A DNA stretch of 64,000 nucleotides from Thioalkalivibrio thiocyanodenitrificans ARhD 1 (GCF_000378965.1 NZ_KB900536.1:3039407-3103406), one strand, 5' to 3'; positions 8,580-16,979 are shown, numbered from the stretch's first letter. The notes: a model not told the origin generated them from the sequence alone. A program made the numbers and translations.

Positions 8580-10034
8580 ATGACCGCACGCCATCCGGGC
8601 CTCGCCGGTGCTTTCGGCATCCTGTTGCTGCTCGCATCCAGCGCGAACGCGCAGGAGATCACCACGGCCCCCGTGGCCACCGTGCCGGTGGACAATCCCT
8701 GGGCCCTGGCCCTGCTGGTAGTTGCCTTCCTTGCCGGTGCCTTTGTGGTGCTGCACCGGCGCAGCCACAGGGTGAGCCTGATGGCGCTCCTCTCCGTGGG
8801 GCTTGCCACCGGCATGCTCTGGCAGAGCGCCGATCTGCGCGCCCAGGTGGTGCTGATGTTCACCGACCCGGGCGGCGAGACGCTTCCCATCGCCGTCGAC
8901 ACGGTCATGGCCAACGGCGACATCGTGGGCTTTGTGCCGGCCGATTTCGTCAACCAGTCCGGCAACACCTTGCGTATCGCGGCTATCACACTGCCCTCGT
9001 TTGCGCAGTGCTTCCCCGGTGGGGCCGGCAACCTCCAGCCGCCGGGGCCGCCGGATCCTGACCCTCCCGCGTCCTGCGACGTCGGCCGGACGTTGCCCAG
9101 TGGAGCGGGCTGCCGGGTGGACGTGGACAGCGTCTGCCGCGATCTGGCTGCAGCGACTCCCCCGCTGAGCTCCATCAATTCACTGGCACTGGCCGTGAAC
9201 GCCCCGGGCGAGGATCCGCCCCTGCCAGGTAATGCACGCCAGATTGTGTTCACCAACACCGGCAGCGACGCGTTGGTCAACCTGCAGGTAAGTGTCTCCG
9301 GACTGCCTGCCGGCACGATAATCAGCAACAACACCTGTGTCGGCACGCTGGACGCTGGCGCAAGCTGCACCGTGACAATCACACCCGGCGCCAGCCCCAG
9401 CCATGATGTTTCCGCCAATGCCTGCACCGGTGCGCCCGGCACTGAGCCGGTGCCGGGGATTGTCTCGCTGCATAGCCATAACGCACCGCCGAGTGATGTG
9501 AACGTGCTGGTGCTCGGCTACGGCTGTATCTACGAGGGTGGCTACCTGTTCGCCGTGGATGACTCAACCCCGGCATCCGGTTCGATCGGCGGGAAAGTGG
9601 CGGCATTGAGCGATGAGAACAGCGCTCAATGGTCGACATCGCTCGCGGAGACAAACGCGGACAGCCTGTATGACGGCTCTGCAAACAGCGCCGTGCTGGG
9701 TGCCGACCCGGGTGATTATCCCGCTGCACAGGCTTGTCTGAACCAGGCAGCGGCAGGCTACACCGACTGGTATCTTCCCGCCATCTGCGAGCTGGGGCGT
9801 TTTGTCGGTCTGGGCACCGATGCCGGATGCGGCAACAACTCCCCCAATCTGTACACCAGCCTGCATCTGGGCGGCCGCGGCGGATTCGGCAACGACCTGT
9901 ACTGGAGCTCCACAGAATCTTCGGCTGATCCGGTGAGCTTCGGGTGGATCCAGAGCTTTGACTCCGGAATCCAGGCTATCGCCAACAAAACGGGACTTTA
10001 CCGGGTGAGATGCATTCGGCAGTTCAGCCCCTGA
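8580..10034 (+). CDS. Secreted 'midcut-by-XrtH'-type protein with C-terminal DUF1566-like domain
   Basis: 484 residues. An N-terminal signal peptide (residues 1-24, ending ANA-Q) is followed at once by an exosortase-type sorting signal placed inside the protein rather than at its end: PVDNPWA (36-42), a hydrophobic run (43-57) and RRSHR (60-64). A Cys-containing domain follows (about 80-185), then a spacer, then a C-terminal domain with WYLPAICELGRF and YWSSTE near the end, typical of DUF1566/Lcl-like carbohydrate or surface domains. The layout matches proteins thought to be cut mid-chain by exosortase H. A paralogue lies at 31082. No exosortase gene is in the window. Confidence 0.8.
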   Translation: MTARHPGLAGAFGILLLLASSANAQEITTAPVATVPVDNPWALALLVVAFLAGAFVVLHRRSHRVSLMALLSVGLATGMLWQSADLRAQVVLMFTDPGGETLPIAVDTVMANGDIVGFVPADFVNQSGNTLRIAAITLPSFAQCFPGGAGNLQPPGPPDPDPPASCDVGRTLPSGAGCRVDVDSVCRDLAAATPPLSSINSLALAVNAPGEDPPLPGNARQIVFTNTGSDALVNLQVSVSGLPAGTIISNNTCVGTLDAGASCTVTITPGASPSHDVSANACTGAPGTEPVPGIVSLHSHNAPPSDVNVLVLGYGCIYEGGYLFAVDDSTPASGSIGGKVAALSDENSAQWSTSLAETNADSLYDGSANSAVLGADPGDYPAAQACLNQAAAGYTDWYLPAICELGRFVGLGTDAGCGNNSPNLYTSLHLGGRGGFGNDLYWSSTESSADPVSFGWIQSFDSGIQAIANKTGLYRVRCIRQFSP

Positions 10035-10074
10035 CACCTGGCAAACGAAGGCAAAGGGGATCACGAACATCCAC

Positions 10075-10494
10075 GGGGTCAGGTCTCCCATTGCACACCC
10101 ACTGATCCCGGCATTATCGTAGCCGAGACAACCACCAAACGAGCGAGGCCAGGGATGGCCAGACCGCTGAGAATCGAATTTGCCGGGGCGTTGTATCACG
10201 TCACCGCTCGAGAAAACGAACGGCGCAGTATCTTTTTCTCGGACGATGACCGATCTCGGTTCCTCGATACTCTGGGCGAGGTGTGCGCGAGATTCAGTTG
10301 GCGTTGTCATGCCTTTTGCCAGATGACAAACCATTATCACCTCCTGGTCGAGACGCCCGAGGCCAACCTCTGCAGCACGAAAGAGATCTCGGCGCATTTC
10401 GGGGTAGGCCGCATGACGGTCAGCCGAGCGGTGCAGCGGTTAGAGACGGCGCTCAGGCAGGAACAACGGAATGGGCAATGGGAGACCTGACCCC
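10075..10494 (+). mobile_element. RAYT-type element, internally deleted (420 bp)
   Basis: Bounded by GGGGTCAGGTCTCCCATTGC (10075-10094) and its exact complement (10475-10494). It contains a Y1 transposase gene that has lost its middle. It is a shortened relative of the 964-bp element at 13662 in the same orientation, and the two bracket the collagen-like operon. Confidence 0.8.
10155..10490 (+). pseudogene. REP-associated (Y1) transposase, internal deletion
   Basis: The first ~72 residues (MARPLRIEFAGALYHVTARE... NHYHLLVETPEANL) match the Y1 transposase at 13743, including the HxH metal-binding pair in TNHYHLL. The sequence then jumps in frame to the C-terminal helix-turn-helix (EISAHFGVGRMTVSRAVQR), losing about 170 residues and with them the catalytic tyrosine region. 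The stop codon is part of the right inverted repeat. Probably non-functional, but its ends could be mobilised in trans. Confidence 0.85.
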
Positions 10495-10522
10495 GGGAAG
10501 GACGGGAAGGCCGTGTCGGCGC

Positions 10523-11230
10523 CTATTGCCGGCGATCTCGCTGGAGTCGCTGGCGACCGATGATCACAAGAATCGAGAATAGCAGGAGCAGTGCCGCCGG
10601 GTGCAGGCTTGGCACGGCTACGGGGGAACGGTCCGGGGCCGTGTTCAGGGTGATCCCGGCATGCGTCATGTCGCCGCCGTCGGGGACGCAGTCTGTAGCT
10701 TCGTCGGCATAGCCGATGATTGCCGCGACACCGATCAGACCGGTATCCAGGCCGAGTAAGATCTTGTCCACGGTTACGGAAAAACCGGTGTCGGTTGGCT
10801 CCCAGTGCGCATAGCCAATGATGTCGTCGGCGGCATCCAGGACGGGTACAGCCGAGCCATGCCGAGCAAACAGGTCTATCGTGCGGTTGACCGTCAGCCC
10901 GGTTGCTTTCGGGCACAACAGGGATATGCGGGATGTGGCCCCGCTCTGCGGTGACTGGCCGGTGTCGATCTCGATCAGCCCCACGGTTTCAGTGGCCATG
11001 CCTGGATCGGTGAGCTCAATGGACAGGCGCAGGGTGTTGCCCTGGTCCTCGGCCAGCAGCGCGGTTGCATCCGGACCATGGCCCAGTCCGATCAGGTCGC
11101 CGGTCGGATCGTCGAAGACCTCGATCGCGAATGCAGGCGGGGCCAGGGCCAGGCAGGCCAGCAGGACGAGCCCAGTTCCGAATGTTTGTCGCCCCCGCAG
11201 CGTGTTCACGAAAAGGTCTCCGGCCATCAT
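10523..11230 (-). CDS. Secreted protein with C-terminal exosortase-type anchor
   Basis: 235 residues from the ATG at 11230, whose ATGA overlaps the stop of the collagen-like gene upstream; the longer frame from 11362 is rejected. A signal peptide is visible (LVLLACLALAPPAFA). The C-terminus has a short motif VPSLHP, a hydrophobic span (AALLLLFSILVII) and an Arg-rich tail (GRQRLQRDRRQ), the tripartite form of PEP/IPTL-type sorting signals. The central domain is not recognised. Last gene of a four-gene operon with three collagen-like proteins; it may anchor or organise them at the cell surface. Confidence 0.75.
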   Translation of the reverse strand: MMAGDLFVNTLRGRQTFGTGLVLLACLALAPPAFAIEVFDDPTGDLIGLGHGPDATALLAEDQGNTLRLSIELTDPGMATETVGLIEIDTGQSPQSGATSRISLLCPKATGLTVNRTIDLFARHGSAVPVLDAADDIIGYAHWEPTDTGFSVTVDKILLGLDTGLIGVAAIIGYADEATDCVPDGGDMTHAGITLNTAPDRSPVAVPSLHPAALLLLFSILVIIGRQRLQRDRRQ

Positions 11231-11988
11231 GGATCGGCCGGGCAGCAGACGGCAGTGGCTGTGGCTTGCCCGGTGCGGCAGCGTGCGGTCCAGGTGCGGT
11301 CGCCGTCGGGCAGGCTGGCCTCCAGTTGCGCCGCACCGGTCTCGCCAGGGTTGGCGGTACATCGGCCGCCCCCGCTGATGACCCGCTCACCGGCATCGCA
11401 CGCAGCAGAGGCTTCGTTTTGACCGGAAGTGCCTTGCACCAGGCGGCAGTCGGCGCCGGCCACGCGACCCGGAAGGCCCTGAGGGCCTGTTTGCCCGGTC
11501 GGGCCGGGGGGGCCGACCGCGCCCGCGGGGCCTGGCGGACCGGGCTCGCCCGCGGGCCCCTCGGGGCCGGCAAAGCCGACCAGTTGCGGGCACTGGTTGG
11601 GACAGGGCTCCGAGTCGGCGGTGGCCTCCGCCGTGCGTCCACGAATGCTCCAGGTCAATGTGTCGTGTTCATCCAGGTCCCATGTGGCCGAGAAGACCCC
11701 CAGAAACTGCCCGGGGGAGAAAAAGGTGGGCTGGCCGCGATTGAGCGGAGTGGGAATGAACGTATTGTTGGTGCCCAGGTTGATGGTCCGGGACGAGGTC
11801 TCCAGGCTCACATAGCCGTAGTGTGCCGTGGCCGTGTTGTTTTCTTCGTCGTGCTCGACACACTCGAGTATTGGCCAGACCTGCTGGGCCTGAACGGTTG
11901 TCGGTGCGAGCATGCAGCCGGCCAACAGCAGTGCGACGAGTATGGCCCGAGCCCTGGTGAGCATCGCCGGTTGGAAGATTCGGGTCAC
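11227..11988 (-). CDS. Secreted collagen-like protein A
   Basis: 253 residues. The signal peptide contains LLAGC, a possible lipobox, with a later VQA-QQ site as an alternative. The N-terminal domain starts with the operon's shared motif (VWPILECVEHDEE). A tract of about 13 Gly-X-Y triplets rich in Pro (GPEGPAGEPGPPGPAG...) spans ~140-180. The C-terminal domain has a conserved cysteine set: single Cys in ADCR, AACD, GRCT and ARCR, then a final CC. The triplets predict a short collagen-type triple helix, so a trimeric stalk is likely. It overlaps the next gene by ATGA. Confidence 0.82.
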   Translation of the reverse strand: MTRIFQPAMLTRARAILVALLLAGCMLAPTTVQAQQVWPILECVEHDEENNTATAHYGYVSLETSSRTINLGTNNTFIPTPLNRGQPTFFSPGQFLGVFSATWDLDEHDTLTWSIRGRTAEATADSEPCPNQCPQLVGFAGPEGPAGEPGPPGPAGAVGPPGPTGQTGPQGLPGRVAGADCRLVQGTSGQNEASAACDAGERVISGGGRCTANPGETGAAQLEASLPDGDRTWTARCRTGQATATAVCCPADP

Positions 11989-12000
11989 GGGCGTTGTTTC

Positions 12001-12753
12001 CTATTGCGAAGCCGGGCAGCAGATTGCGTGGGAGGTCGCGTGGCCCAGTGCGCATTCCACTGCCCACAGGCCGTTCGAGTCGGGGTAGCTGGCCCGGATT
12101 TGTCCGGTGGCCCAATTCTGGGTATCGGTGATCAGCGTGTCGTCGCAATGGCCACCGCCACTGACCAGGACCTCGTTGGCTGCACAGGCGGCGATTGCGG
12201 TATCTCCGCCCTCGGCTGTCGTTACGGTACGGCAGCCACTGGTGGCGCCTGGCGCCGGTTCGCCGATCGGGCCGGGCGCGCCCCGGGGGCCTTGATCGCC
12301 TTGCGGCCCGACGGGTCCGGTGGGGCCTTCCGGTCCTTCCGGACCGGTCAGCCCCTGTGGGCCGGGATCGGTACGGCATTCGGGGATGCCGCAAAGCCTG
12401 CTGTTGAACGCATGCATGACGACTTCATTGCCTAGCAGGTGCCAGGTCAACTGAGGCGTGCTTTCGACATTCCAGGTGATGGTGAAATCGCGCCAGTGCA
12501 GTCCCGGAACAAACCGGCTTTGCTGACGGCGATTGCCTGGTGCCGGCGAGATGTAGTTGTCGCCGCCGGGAGGCAGATTCACCACGAAGTCGTTCATGTT
12601 GATGTAATACAGGCGCGCGGTCGCTTCCTGGGTGTCTTCGTCGTATTCCACGCATTCAAGCATTGGAATAATCGGCTCGAGGGCCAGAGCAGGCTGACTG
12701 CTCAGGAACAGCAGCGCCAGCAGAACCAGCAGCTTTGGCCGGGACGTGTTCAC
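12001..12753 (-). CDS. Secreted collagen-like protein B
   Basis: 250 residues from the GTG at 12753, whose GTGA overlaps the stop of the upstream paralogue; the longer frame from 12807 is rejected. Signal peptide (LLVLLALLFLSSQPALA). The N-terminal domain has IIPMLECVEYDED, followed by about 12 Gly-X-Y triplets (GPQGLTGPEGPEGPTG...). The C-terminal domain repeats the cysteine pattern of its neighbours (SGCR, AACA, GHCD, VECA, final CC). The tandem paralogues suggest duplication with divergence or a heterotrimer. Confidence 0.82.
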   Translation of the reverse strand: MNTSRPKLLVLLALLFLSSQPALALEPIIPMLECVEYDEDTQEATARLYYINMNDFVVNLPPGGDNYISPAPGNRRQQSRFVPGLHWRDFTITWNVESTPQLTWHLLGNEVVMHAFNSRLCGIPECRTDPGPQGLTGPEGPEGPTGPVGPQGDQGPRGAPGPIGEPAPGATSGCRTVTTAEGGDTAIAACAANEVLVSGGGHCDDTLITDTQNWATGQIRASYPDSNGLWAVECALGHATSHAICCPASQ

Positions 12754-13661
12754 AAGGTGGGCTCCCCGCAGCAGAGCGCCTTCGCCGTGGCCCGGCCAAT
12801 GCGGCAACTTACCGCCCAGGCATTGTTGTCGACCGGCAGGCTGCTCTGCACCACCCCGCCAGTCCAGACCTCGGGCTGCAGGGGCGGCTCATTGTCGCAA
12901 CCGGCGGCCCCGGACAGTAGCTGTCGGTTGTCGCCACATACAGCCAACGCTTCGCCGTCGTCGGACTGGGTGCTGACCCAGGTGCAAGCCGAAAGCGCAT
13001 CGGGCCCCCGCGGCCCCTGGATTCCTGCAGGGCCTTCGGGGCCCGTGGGTCCGGCTGGCCCGACCGCGCCTGCCGCACCCATCGCGCCCTGTTCACCGGT
13101 CGGGCCCTCGGGACGTGGCGGACAAACACATTGCGCGGACCGACAGTGGATGCTCGGGTTGTCAGTGACGGTGACGCTCGAGCCTTCGATCTCCCAGAGC
13201 ATCGAGCTCTGCTCGGATGCAAAAAATGCGAGCGCCATGCCCATTTTTGAATGATATCCAGGCCGGAATTCGATGATCTGGCCCTGGTCGGCGGGGCCAG
13301 GGGAGACACGATTGTCTTCACCCGCCTCGATAACCCGCTGATCCGAGCTGCGACTGGCGTATGCCATATGGCCGACCACCATGTCGTACTCTTCGATGAC
13401 GTCGACACACTCGAGCAAAGGGAAAATATCATTCTGCTGGCCGAGGGTGGCCCCCGGGGTCAGCAAGAGAGCCGCCAGTGTCAGCGATGCGGGGAATCGA
13501 AGTACCCGTGGCAGGCGGCCGGGGTGTCGCCCATGAGCCTGGATGGGGAGCGGGCTCACAGAAGCGCTCGCCACAGGGCCTGATGCCTTGCCAGAGGCAG
13601 CCGGGTGCAGCACTTCTGCTCGGGGATGGATGTCGGCTCCATGATCATTCGGTCCTTCCAT
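12750..13661 (-). CDS. Secreted collagen-like protein C, first gene of the operon
   Basis: Up to 303 residues. The start is uncertain: 13661 is the first ATG clear of the RAYT inverted repeat, but a GTG further in, giving MASASVSPL, would place the signal peptide (RFPASLTLAALLLTPGATLG) nearer the N-terminus. The shared motif FPLLECVDVIEEY follows. About 12 Gly-X-Y triplets (GPTGEQGAMGAAGAVG...) and the same cysteine set (SACT, AVCG, AGCD, VSCR, final CC) complete the plan. Its upstream region is occupied by the RAYT element, so the promoter may lie in or be shaped by that element. Confidence 0.78.
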   Translation of the reverse strand: MEGPNDHGADIHPRAEVLHPAASGKASGPVASASVSPLPIQAHGRHPGRLPRVLRFPASLTLAALLLTPGATLGQQNDIFPLLECVDVIEEYDMVVGHMAYASRSSDQRVIEAGEDNRVSPGPADQGQIIEFRPGYHSKMGMALAFFASEQSSMLWEIEGSSVTVTDNPSIHCRSAQCVCPPRPEGPTGEQGAMGAAGAVGPAGPTGPEGPAGIQGPRGPDALSACTWVSTQSDDGEALAVCGDNRQLLSGAAGCDNEPPLQPEVWTGGVVQSSLPVDNNAWAVSCRIGRATAKALCCGEPTL

Positions 13662-14625
13662 GGGGTAAGGTCTCCCAATGCACACCCACTGATCCCGGCA
13701 TTATCGTAGCCGAGGACAACCACCAAACGAGCGAGGCTAGGGATGGCCAGATGACTGAGAATCGAATTTTCCGGGGCATTGTATCATGTCACCGCTCGAG
13801 GAAACGAACGGCGCAGTATCTTTCTCTCGGACGATGACCGATCTCGGTTCCTCGATACCCTGGGCGAGGTGTGCGCGAGATTGAGTTGGCGTTGTCACGC
13901 CTATTGCCAGATGACAAACCATTATCACCTCCTGGTTGAGACGCCCGAGGCGAACCTCTCGCGCGGAATGCGGCAGCTCAACGGCGTCTACACGCAATAC
14001 ATCAATCGTCGCCACCGGCGCGTGGGGCACCTCTTCCAAGGCCGTTTCAGCGGCATTCTCGTGCAGAAGGAAACGTATCTCCTGGAGCTGGCCCGCTACA
14101 TCGTGCTCAATCCGGTGCGGGCCCGTATGGTGCCGGCGGCCGGAGAATGGCCGTGGAGCAGTTATCGTCCAACCGTGGGGCTCGCGTACAGACCGGAGTT
14201 TCTCACCACCGATTGGCTCCTGACCGCTTTCTGCAATGAGCGCGATCTGGCGAGAAGAGCCTTCGAGCGCTTCGTGGCCGACGGCACCGGGCAACCGGGC
14301 CCGTGGGCGCGGCTGAAGAACCAGATCTATCTCGGATCTGAACGATTCGTTGAGGAGATGCAAGGTCGAATCGACGCAAAGCAACCGCTCGATGAGATTC
14401 CGGCAACACAGAAACGCCCTGTGGCCCGCGACCTCGCTTACTATGCCGATAGATTCTCACCTAGAGACCTTGCGATCGCCGAGGCGTACCGCAGTGGCGC
14501 CTACAGCATGCGGGAGATCGCGATACATTTCGGTGTAAGCCGCATGACGGTCAGCCGAGCGGTGCAGCGGTTCGAGACGGCGCTCAAGCAGGAACAACGG
14601 AATGGGCAATGGGAGACCTGACCCC
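13662..14625 (+). mobile_element. RAYT-type element, full length (964 bp)
   Basis: Bounded by GGGGTAAGGTCTCCCAATGC (13662-13681) and, in inverted orientation, GCAATGGGAGACCTGACCCC (14606-14625), with two mismatches between the ends. It carries a nearly complete Y1 transposase gene. The right end is followed by a second TGACCCCGGGAAGG (14632-14645), a tandem duplication at the junction with the intron relic. Confidence 0.8.
13743..14621 (+). pseudogene. REP-associated (Y1) transposase with early stop
   Basis: The family start ATG-GCC-AGA at 13743 is followed by TGA, where the copy at 10155 has CCG, so translation from the normal start ends after three residues. An open frame resumes (TTG at ~13776, ATG-like at 13779) and encodes about 280 residues: YHVTARGNERRSIF, the HxH pair in NHYHLLVE, RQLNGVYTQYINRRHRRVGHLFQGRF (with the likely catalytic tyrosine region), and a DnaA-like C-terminal helix-turn-helix. 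An alternative start could rescue activity. RAYT proteins are single-strand transposases tied to REP sequences. Confidence 0.78.
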
Positions 14626-14631
14626 GGGAAG

Positions 14632-15028
14632 GTGACCCCGGGAAGGCGCAAAGCCAATCGGCCCAAGCCGTTGGCTGCCCTGCTCACGACCCTCGCCCGG
14701 AAGGTCCGTGGTCACTACAACTACTTCCGGGTGGTGGGCAATAGCCGGGGCCTGTGGACGTTCTACAAGGAAGTGGTAAAGCTGCTGTACAAGTGGTTGA
14801 ATCGACGCAGTCAGAGACGAAGCTTGACATGGTCGAGGCTGAATCGGGTGCTGGAGCGCTTCGCGTTTCCGCGCCCCGTCCAGCCCGTCCGGTAAGCAGT
14901 GAATCGGGGGGCTTGCGTGAGCGCTGGTCTTGCTACGCGAGTGAGTATGTTTGAAGAGCCCGGTGCGGGAAAACCGCACGGCGGGATCTGTGCAGGGGGC
15001 GCCGGGTAACCGGCGTCCCTACTGCGAC
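14632..15028 (+). mobile_element. Group II intron relic (3' part)
   Basis: Holds the C-terminal part of an intron-encoded maturase followed by domains IV-VI. The last ~85 bases, from GAAGAGCCCGGTGCGGGAAA to CTACTGCGAC, are nearly identical to the 3' end of the intron at 6757-7440. The 5' half is missing, cut at the RAYT element boundary, so it cannot splice by itself. Confidence 0.85.
14641..14895 (+). pseudogene. Group II intron maturase, C-terminal fragment
   Basis: About 84 residues with the maturase-domain pattern LARKVRGHYNYFRVVGNSR followed by LWTFYKEVVKLLYKWLNRRSQ, ending LERFAFPRPVQPVR. The reverse transcriptase domain with its YADD motif is absent. The visible frame begins at 14602 inside the RAYT right end, which is not a natural start. 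Confidence 0.85.
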
Positions 15029-15057
15029 GAGTACCATCACCACAAAGGGGAATAGTC

Positions 15058-15993
15058 GTGGAAACAATTGCAGTAGTACAAGAATCTCCGGCTTTCCTTG
15101 ATCGTGAGAAAACGATTGCGCTAGCCATTGCAATGGTGAAAAAAGCCGTCAAAGGCGGCGCGAGGTTGATTGTGTTCCCCGAGGCTTTCATCTCGGGATA
15201 TCCCGCATGGATTTGGCGGCTCCGGCCGGGAGGTGACTGGTCACTGAACGAGGAGCTGCATACACGCCTGCTGAATAGTTCGGTCAACGTCGATGCCGGG
15301 GAACTGGATTCGCTGTGTGAGGCCGCTAAAACACATCAGGTCACAATAGTCTGCGGTCTGAATGAAAGGGCCGGCGATCTCAGCCAGGCTACGGTTTACA
15401 ACACAGTCGTTGTCATAGGCGACGATGGCATCATCTTGAACCGGCATCGGAAGCTGATGCCAACCAACCCGGAAAGAATGGTTTGGGGCTTCGGTGATGG
15501 GTCCGGCCTGAAAGTCATTGACACTGCAGTTGGCAAGGTAGGTACGTTGCTGTGCTGGGAAAACTACATGCCCTTGGCACGATACGCGCTCTATGGGCAG
15601 GGCGTACAACTCTATGTGGCACCGACCTATGATTGCGGTGAAGGCTGGATCGGCACTATGCAGCACATTGCCCGGGAAGGCCGCTGCTGGGTGATTTCCT
15701 GCGGTGTCGCACTGACCCGAGAAGATATTCCGGCCGATTTCCCCGAGAAGGACACAATCTACCCCGACTCGGAAACCTGGATAAATGCCGGTGATTCCGT
15801 TGTTATTGCACCTGGTGGCGAAATTGTTGCGGGCCCAATGAGAGAGGAAAAGGGGATCCTGTTTGCACAGATAGATGCTCAGAGCGCGGTGAATGCGAAA
15901 CGCGCTCTCGATGTGGCGGGACATTACTCAAGGCCGGATATTTTCAACTTAAGCATCAATAGAGAGCCTCAGAAACCCGTGGTGTTCAAGTAG
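15058..15993 (+). CDS. Nitrilase (C-N hydrolase family)
   Basis: 311 residues, starting at GTG 15058 with AAAGGGGA upstream. The three catalytic residues of the nitrilase fold are visible: E42 in FPEAFISGYP, K132 in HRKLMPT and C166 in LLCWENYMPL. The CWENYMPL context and length fit nitrilase branch 1, which converts nitriles directly to carboxylate and ammonia. The enzyme should be cytoplasmic and oligomeric. It starts 30 bases after the group II intron relic, so it may have arrived with that mobile segment. A stable hairpin follows the gene. Confidence 0.88.
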   Translation: METIAVVQESPAFLDREKTIALAIAMVKKAVKGGARLIVFPEAFISGYPAWIWRLRPGGDWSLNEELHTRLLNSSVNVDAGELDSLCEAAKTHQVTIVCGLNERAGDLSQATVYNTVVVIGDDGIILNRHRKLMPTNPERMVWGFGDGSGLKVIDTAVGKVGTLLCWENYMPLARYALYGQGVQLYVAPTYDCGEGWIGTMQHIAREGRCWVISCGVALTREDIPADFPEKDTIYPDSETWINAGDSVVIAPGGEIVAGPMREEKGILFAQIDAQSAVNAKRALDVAGHYSRPDIFNLSINREPQKPVVFK

Positions 15994-16037
15994 TTGAGAG
16001 AGAAATCTGACAACACGTTGCAGGTGACGTCTGACCC

Positions 16038-16071
16038 GCTGTGCAGCCTTGCTTCCGCAAGGCTGCACAGC
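16038..16071 (+). terminator. Strong hairpin after the nitrilase gene
   Basis: GCTGTGCAGCCTTGC and its exact complement form a 15-bp perfect stem around a TTCC loop. There is no T-run, so it is either a factor-assisted terminator or a 3' stabilising structure. Confidence 0.55.
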
Positions 16072-16113
16072 GCCTCGAACGCGCCTGAACGTTGTCGTCA
16101 GGTACGGACAAAG

Positions 16114-16168
16114 GGGGTCAAGTCTAGCAATACATAGTAATTCTCGACCAATGGGGGCGAGACGGGGT
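16114..16168 (+). repeat. Interspersed repeat copy 4 (extended form)
   Basis: Core GGGGTCAAGTCTAGCAATAC and TAGTAATT, then a further ~25 bases (CGACCAATG...GACGGGGTC) that are shared with copy 5. The two extended copies show that the full unit is about 55 bp and ends in another GGGGTC. Confidence 0.75.
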
Positions 16169-16241
16169 CCATCGGAATAGGTGACGGATCGATTTCTGCA
16201 GGGCAAAAGTAGATCCGTCACCTTCTCCTTGGTGATTGACT

Positions 16242-16478
16242 TCAGCCTTTCTTGACATAGAACTGGATCACCCCTTCACTCTCCCCCGATCTCATCAGCG
16301 TGTGTCCCGTGCGTTCGCACCAGGCGGGGATGTCGGTGAGTGTTCCGGGATCGGTGGCAATGATCTCCAGCACTTGGCCGCTGTTGATCTTCTTCATGGC
16401 TACATTGGTTTCCACGATCGGCATGGGACAACATTTGCCGCTGGTATCCAGTTTGCTGTCAGCCCTGATATCGCTCAT
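16242..16478 (-). CDS. TusA-family sulfur carrier protein
   Basis: 78 residues from the ATG at 16478, preceded by AAGGAG; the longer frame from 16505 is rejected. The CPxP signature appears as GKCCPMPIVET near residues 14-24, where the second Cys carries sulfur as a persulfide. Length and fold fit TusA/SirA proteins, which pass sulfane sulfur to partners such as DsrE-type proteins. It is downstream of a DsrE-like gene and likely in the same transcript, under a TetR regulator. Confidence 0.9.
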   Translation of the reverse strand: MSDIRADSKLDTSGKCCPMPIVETNVAMKKINSGQVLEIIATDPGTLTDIPAWCERTGHTLMRSGESEGVIQFYVKKG

Positions 16479-16489
16479 ATGTTTGCTCC

Positions 16490-16906
16490 TTAAAAATACT
16501 GGCAATGTTCGGCCTTGGCGGCTTTTTCATTCAAAAACCACGATGCGCCGACGATACCGCTGGCTTCCGGGATCAGGTTGTCCTCGTTGACGCCGAAGAT
16601 GCTGGCCGCGAGGCTGCAGGCATAGAAGTTCACGTTCTCGGTGGCTTTGAGGGCCTTGATCACGTCATAGATATCCGGCGGCAATCCCGCCTTCTCGACT
16701 TGCTGGCGAACCCAGCCATCCTGGTCGGCGTGCTCCCCCTGGATCACCTGGCCTTTCGCGCCTTCCTCGGTGAGTGCCTTGACCGCCCAGTTCACAAACA
16801 GCAGATCGACCTGGGTGCCCTCGGACCCCTGCAGATAGGCAAACGCCAGGGGCGTGAGCAGTTTGTCGTACCCGTCTTCGCGGACCACGATTGCGAGTGA
16901 TTTCAT
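16490..16906 (-). CDS. DsrE/DsrF-like sulfur-relay family protein
   Basis: 138 residues with an AGGAGG ribosome site. The DsrE fold is shown by a beta-alpha start (SLAIVVREDGYDKLLTPLAFAYL) and a conserved Cys in VNFYACSLAASIFGV. This resembles the DsrE2/peroxiredoxin-like branch found beside TusA in sulfur oxidisers, which accepts or donates sulfane sulfur. It is followed 11 bases later by the TusA-like gene. An operator-like palindrome lies just upstream of its start. Confidence 0.85.
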   Translation of the reverse strand: MKSLAIVVREDGYDKLLTPLAFAYLQGSEGTQVDLLFVNWAVKALTEEGAKGQVIQGEHADQDGWVRQQVEKAGLPPDIYDVIKALKATENVNFYACSLAASIFGVNEDNLIPEASGIVGASWFLNEKAAKAEHCQYF

Positions 16907-16916
16907 TATTGCCTCC

Positions 16917-16936
16917 TAGAACGAACATTCGTTCTA
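16917..16936. promoter_or_regulatory. TetR-type operator 1
   Basis: TAGAACGAACATTCGTTCTA is a near-perfect 20-bp palindrome eleven bases before the DsrE-like start. An almost identical palindrome precedes the tetR gene, so both are likely bound by that repressor. Confidence 0.75.
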
Positions 16937-16979
16937 ACCTGAGGACCAAAAAAAGGCCGATGCGGGTTGAACACGTTGC

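Noticed and set aside
11065-12435. 456-aa plus-strand frame opposite the collagen-like genes
   Set aside because: Antisense reading of Gly/Pro codons; no signal or domain, while the minus strand has signal peptides and coupled overlaps.
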